Shown: positions 59,908 to 64,000 of the stretch, piece by piece
Layout of the letters: each line of letters opens with the position of its first letter
Numbering within the stretch: position 1 is the first letter of the stretch
NCBI GenBank assembly: GCA_032622095.1
Contig: CP136068.1
Span: forward strand, 52,446,443 to 52,510,442
DNA: 64,000 bases
Source: Siphonodentalium dalli
Taxonomy: Eukaryota; Mollusca; Scaphopoda; Gadilida; Siphonodentaliidae
Direction: 5' to 3'
Made by a program: the position numbers and the translations under genes
Notes under the pieces: model-generated
Seen by the model: only the letters and a program-made list of their open reading frames with translations
What the model was told of the DNA's origin: nothing
Database searches by the model: none

Positions 59908-60724
59908 ATAGCTAACTCCTACCTCTATTGTGGGAGCTAACTCCTACTTCTATTGTGGGAGCTAACTCCTACCTCTATTGTATTATGTCGATCATGGGAG
60001 CTAACTCTTACCTCTATTGTATTATGCTGATCATGGGAGCTAACTCTTACCTCTATTGTATTATGCTGATCATGGGAGCTAACTCTTACCTCTATTGTAT
60101 GATGCTGATCATGGGAACTAACTCCTATCTCTATTGTATGATGCTGATCATGGGAGCTAACTCTTACCTCTATTGTATTATGCTGATCATGGGAGCTAAC
60201 TCTTACCTCTAAATGAGTGTATGATGCTGATCATGGGAGCTAACTCTTACCTCTATTGTATGATGCTGATCATGGGAACTAACTCCTATCTCTATTGTAT
60301 TATGCTGATCATGGGAGCTAACTCTTACCTCTATTGTATGATGCTGATCATGGGAGCTAACTCCTATCTCTATTGTATTATGCTGATCATGGGAGCTAAC
60401 TCTTACCTCTATTGTATTATGCTGATCATGGGAGCTAACTCTTACCTTTATTGTATGATGCTGATCATGGGAGCTAACTCTTACCTCTATTGTATTATGC
60501 TGATCATGGGAGCTAACTCTTACCTCTATTGTATGATGCTGATCATGGGAGCTAACTCTTACCTCTATTGTATTATGCTGATCATGGGAGCTAACTCTTA
60601 CCTCTATTGTATTATGCTGATCATGGGAGCTAACTCCTACCTCTATTGAATTATGCTGATCATGGGAGCGAACTCCTACTAGTACCTCTATTGTATTTTG
60701 CTGATCATTGGAGCTAACTCCTAC
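59908..60724 (-). repeat. 39-bp minisatellite made of exon end plus 5' splice site
   Basis: Read on the minus strand, each unit is GATCAGCATAATACAATAGA-G, then GTAAGAGTTAGCTCCCAT. The first 21 nt are the end of the SIK exon at 60,725-60,745 (encoding DQHNTIE), and the last 18 nt begin with its intron. About 20 units follow the authentic donor; about 13 have GAG|GTAAGAG and the rest GTAGGAG or GATAGGAG. The frame stays open through about 13 units (VRVSSHDQHNTIE) to a stop at about 60,209. One unit is 45 bp and a few near 59,915-59,960 are shortened to about 24 bp. Confidence 0.92.
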
Positions 60725-60948
60725 CTCTATTGTATTATGCTGATCAATGCCTAGGCTTTGCATAAGTCGTAGGATCTGTTCACTGTATTCTCCAGCTTTC
60801 GTCTTTTCACCTATCAGTGGTGTTGACGTCATCATTTTGTCCAGTTTCTCACCACCTTGCTTCATCCAGTGGTGATTGCGAATCTGTTGTATTGTATAAC
60901 GCTTTGACGGATCAAGAACAAGCATTTTCCTTATAAGGTGCTCACATT
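60725..60948 (-). CDS. Salt-inducible kinase (SIK2/SIK3-like), penultimate coding exon
   Basis: This exon encodes about 75 residues: (E)CEHLIRKMLVLDPSKRYTI, then IRNHHWM, the end of the kinase domain (alpha-helices G-I region), followed by EQILRLMQSLGIDQHNTIE, the first half of the UBA domain. Both match vertebrate SIKs closely (CEHLIRRMLVLDPSKRLT and EQVLRLMHSLGIDQQKTIE). The acceptor is TTATTTTCAG at 60,949, phase 1. The best-supported donor is GAG|GTAGGAG at 60,725/60,724, phase 0, which joins exactly to GCT CTA AAG of the last exon to give ..NTIE-ALKNDAY... Many copies of this donor follow in the 39-bp array. The upstream kinase exons are outside the window. Confidence 0.92.
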
Positions 60949-62085
60949 CTGAAAATAACATTTAATTTAGGTAAACCAAAAATCGTTGTTTGTCTTAATG
61001 CAGTGCATGAAATTAAAAATCGTATTTAAATATAGAGAATAATTTAATTAGGTCATGTCATTCCAAAACGGAAATGATATTCAAACAAAGAAAGTCGCCA
61101 TCCGTCTGATGACAGAAAGAAACAAATGGATGTTACAAGACAGTCAATGACTGTGTGTCCCTACCAGACTGAAAAGACTGAGAAGACTGGGACTCTGAAG
61201 ACTACAATAGTCAGTACTTGACAAAATCACTATAACAAGTAGTTCTAAACATGGACATAGCTGGAAGTTCTCAGATGAGCAGGGCTCTTCACCTTGAAAT
61301 TTCTAATTGCACACAACTGACAAATCACCAACCCCTTACCCCTTTTAAAGAAGACAACCATATCCTTTTGCACATCTCTCTTAGGTTGAATTTTACAACT
61401 GGTATTGGTACTTCAAGCTTTCAAACTTTTGAAAATTAATAACCTGACATCCCCCATAAAGTTAAAATTTGTGGCTAATTCGGTCCAACAGTTTAACCTG
61501 AAGTAGGAACATATGGACTGTTGGTTTAAAAACATATTGGTTGGAAAATCAAGTCAATCTATGAGAACAGTTCTAACCTATTTTTGGTGTGAAAATCTAA
61601 TCTACAACAAATGTATCAAGGAAAGAAATTTTCAACTGTTTAAAATTTTATCAAAGTAGGGGGTCAAAACTCAACCCCCTCTACACTTCCTCCCCATTGT
61701 GTCAAACATTGGCCCCCACCCAGGCAGCCTAGAAATCAATATTATTATACCAGTACCAAACAGCATAGATACAGGCAGGGAGGGTGGGGAGAGTTAAATC
61801 TCTTATCTCTGCCCCTATTTGAACAAATGTGAATCCACATCTATGAGATCCATTCATCTAGTAATTTCAAATGGTAGATTTAAGAGTTGAAGTGAATTGA
61901 TTTCCCTCAAAAGTTTCCTAAAAAATGACCCCATTTGAACAAATCTGAACCCAAGGACCCTCCATACAGACAAACAGACAAGTTAAATCCAATATAACCC
62001 CCAATTTTTCTTTTAAAAATCAGGGTATGATTTAATCTGGATAAGTGGTGGTTAAGAAAATAATATTTGAAGAGCCAATTCTGAA
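60949..62085 (-). other. SIK intron, nothing recognised
   Basis: AT-rich sequence. No kinase-domain exon could be identified here, so the preceding exon must lie beyond the window or be too short to see. Confidence 0.45.
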
Positions 62086-62205
62086 ATTAGTGTGTCTGAC
62101 ATTTGCAGAATGAGGTCCCCAAAAGGTGAATTTAATGATGCTATTCCACAAGGCAGGCTAGAATCACCGAATTCACTTTCTGGGGACCACATTCTGATAA
62201 GGCCA
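62086..62205. mobile_element. Decayed hAT-like hairpin MITE
   Basis: CTGAAATTAGTGTGTCTGAC and AATGAGGTCCCCAAAAGG are mirrored by CTTTCTGGGGACCACATT. This is a diverged relative of the element at 8508-8656 with only one outer arm. Confidence 0.65.
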
Positions 62206-62599
62206 CAACTGCCATGGGAAACCTAGGAACAGATTGAAGTTCTCCAGTTGAAGTTGGTGATGTACCCCCATTGAGCACCTCGATTATGCATTATCTTCTG
62301 CAAATTAGGGGATATAGAAACTGAACAGAAGGGAAAAAGTAACTAAATGAAAGTGTCAATGACACTGTAGCTCAACTTGAAAAGGGAATAATTTCATGTG
62401 TTACAGTCAATGGAGCGATTAGGAATGTGGACAGTTGAAAAGTATAAGTAATACTAGATTATCAACATGAAGAGATATATATAAATGTAAAATCCAAGAT
62501 GGTTGCTGACGGCATTGTTTTCCAATGAAATTCAAAAACATTTGATAGCATCCATCAGTAGATCAATATCAAGATTAATATGAAGTTTGGTGTGATCGT

Positions 62600-64000
62600 A
62601 TGAGGGAAGTGGACAGTAGGGTGTGCCAAAAGATTTAGTCATGCAAAGAGTAAAATCCAAGATGGCTGCCAGCGGTCATATTTTATGGCCGAATGACCCC
62701 CAAAATGACCCGTTCCCATCTACATGTCATTGTTAACATCCATGACAAATTTCATCATGATCCGATCAAAGGTACGACCTGTAACCCGTACTAAAGGATT
62801 TAGTCATGCCAAGAGAAAAATCCAAGATGGCTGCCAGCAGCCATGTTTTATGACTGAATGACTCCAAAATGGCTCGTTCCCATCTACATATCAATGTTAA
62901 CATCCATGACAAATTTCATGATGATCAGACGAACACTCTGGTCTGTAGTCTGCGGATTGAATTGAATTGATAGAATTTTGAAATCCAAGATGACCACTGG
63001 CAGCCATGTTTTATGGCCGAATGACCTCAAAATGACTCGTTCCCATCTGCATGTCAATGTCAACAGCCATGACAAATTTCATAATGATCCGACCAAAGGT
63101 ACAACCTGTAGCCCGTACCAAATGATTTAGTCATGCAAAGAGTAAAATCAAAGATGGCTGCCAGTGGCCATGTTTTATGGCCGAATGGCCCCAAATGACT
63201 CGTTTCCGATCTACATGTCAATGTCTACATCCATGACAAATTTCATAATGATCCAACCACAGGTATGAACTGTAGCCCATGCCATATGATTTAGTCATGC
63301 AAAGAGTAAAATCAAAGATGGCCGCCTGCGGCCATGTTTTATGGCCGAATGACCCCAAAATGACTCGTTTCCCATCTGCATGTCAATATTAACATCCATG
63401 ACAAATTTCATAATGATCCGACAAAAATTCCAGCCTGTAGCCCATGCTAATGGATTAAATTTTGAAATCCAAGATGGCCGATGGCAGCCATGTTTTTTTG
63501 CCGAATGACCCCCAAAATGACTCGTTCCCATCAACATTTCAATGTTAATAGCCATGACAAATTTCATGATGATCCGACCAAAGGTACGACCTGTAACCCG
63601 TACCAAAGGATTTAGTCATGCCAAGAGAAAAATCCAAGATGGCTGCCAGCAGGCAATGTTTTATGGCCGATTGACCCCAAAATGACTCATTCCCATATAC
63701 ATGTCAATGTTAACAACCATGACAAATTTCATGATGATCCGACCAAAGGTACGACCTGTAGCCCGTGCCAAAGGATTTAGTCATGCAAAGAGTAAAATCG
63801 AAGATGGCTGCCAGTGGCCATGTTTTATGGGCGAATGACCCCAAAATGACTTGTTCCCATCAACATGTCAATATTAACGTCCATGACAAATTTCATGATG
63901 ATCCTACCAAAGGTACGACCTGTAGCCTGTGACAAAGGATTTAGTCATGCAAAGAGTAAAATCCAAGATGGCCAAATAACCCCAAAATGACTCGTTCCAA
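62600..64000. repeat. Tandem repeat of about 160-170 bp, at least 8 units, running off the window
   Basis: Units share AAAATCCAAGATGGCTGCC, CATGTTTTATGGCCGAATGA, CCCAAAATGACTCGTTCCCA and ATGACAAATTTCATGATGAT. Repeat starts are near 62,650, 62,817, 62,983, 63,147, 63,309, 63,466, 63,630, 63,797 and 63,959. The words are similar to dispersed repeats I recall from marine invertebrates. The array continues past the right end. Confidence 0.85.

Noticed and set aside
59928-60649. Plus-strand frames with the repeat MGANSYLYCIMLI as a membrane protein
   Set aside because: They are the opposite strand of the 39-bp SIK minisatellite and have no other sequence attached.
11246-60724. Significance of several arrays having unit lengths divisible by 3 (24, 36, 39, 39, 42, 174)
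   Set aside because: Other arrays in the same window have 14-, 17-, 28-, 31- and 38-bp units, so the pattern is probably chance except where the array overlaps the SIK exon.

Overview
The window is animal nuclear DNA, most likely from a bivalve mollusc. It is AT-rich and intron-rich, and it carries two metazoan-only genes, capicua and a salt-inducible kinase. It is crowded with short non-autonomous DNA transposons, minisatellites and a very large satellite. A 'TTTTAGCTCACCTGAGAC' motif near 17,008 is one I associate from memory with bivalve genomes. No bacterial-type features, CRISPR arrays, rRNAs or tRNAs were recognised.

Layout. (1) 1-6,744, + strand: the last four coding exons of capicua (cic), encoding the C-terminal C1 motif. 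All four junctions agree in phase, and the introns hold several nested transposons. (2) 6,745-20,982: intergenic DNA with miniature inverted-repeat elements (MITEs), many flanked by TTAA and beginning CCCTTT (piggyBac-like), plus a hAT-like hairpin element, small minisatellites and other dispersed repeats. (3) 20,983-43,895: one uninterrupted 22.9 kb satellite of about 955 copies of a 24-bp unit. It contains an 8,040-bp tandem duplication and older nested duplications at offsets of 552, 4,584 and 5,136 bp, all multiples of 24. (4) 43,896-57,564: more MITEs and minisatellites with 18-, 28-, 31-, 36- and 39-bp units, including a piggyBac-like foldback element whose empty site can be read exactly. 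(5) 57,565-60,948, - strand: the last two coding exons of a SIK2/SIK3-type kinase (end of the kinase domain, UBA domain, long regulatory tail). (6) 60,949-64,000: upstream SIK intron with a hairpin element and a tandem repeat of about 165 bp that runs off the window.

The two genes converge: both 3' ends face the 51-kb repeat-rich interval. Both encode regulatory proteins (a MAPK-responsive HMG-box repressor and a cAMP/PKA-regulated AMPK-related kinase), but nothing here shows that they act together.

The most interesting signal is the 39-bp minisatellite at 59,908-60,724 in the SIK gene. Its unit is the last 21 nt of the UBA-encoding exon plus the first 18 nt of the intron, so the authentic 5' splice site is followed by about 20 tandem copies of itself. 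Many copies (GAG|GTAAGAG) are closer to consensus than the authentic site (GAG|GTAGGAG). The 39-bp unit is 13 codons and stays open for about 13 units, so use of a downstream donor would add whole 13-residue blocks inside the UBA domain. Second are the internal duplication history of the 24-bp satellite and an in-frame, partly decayed copy of the start of the last capicua exon lying just upstream of that exon.
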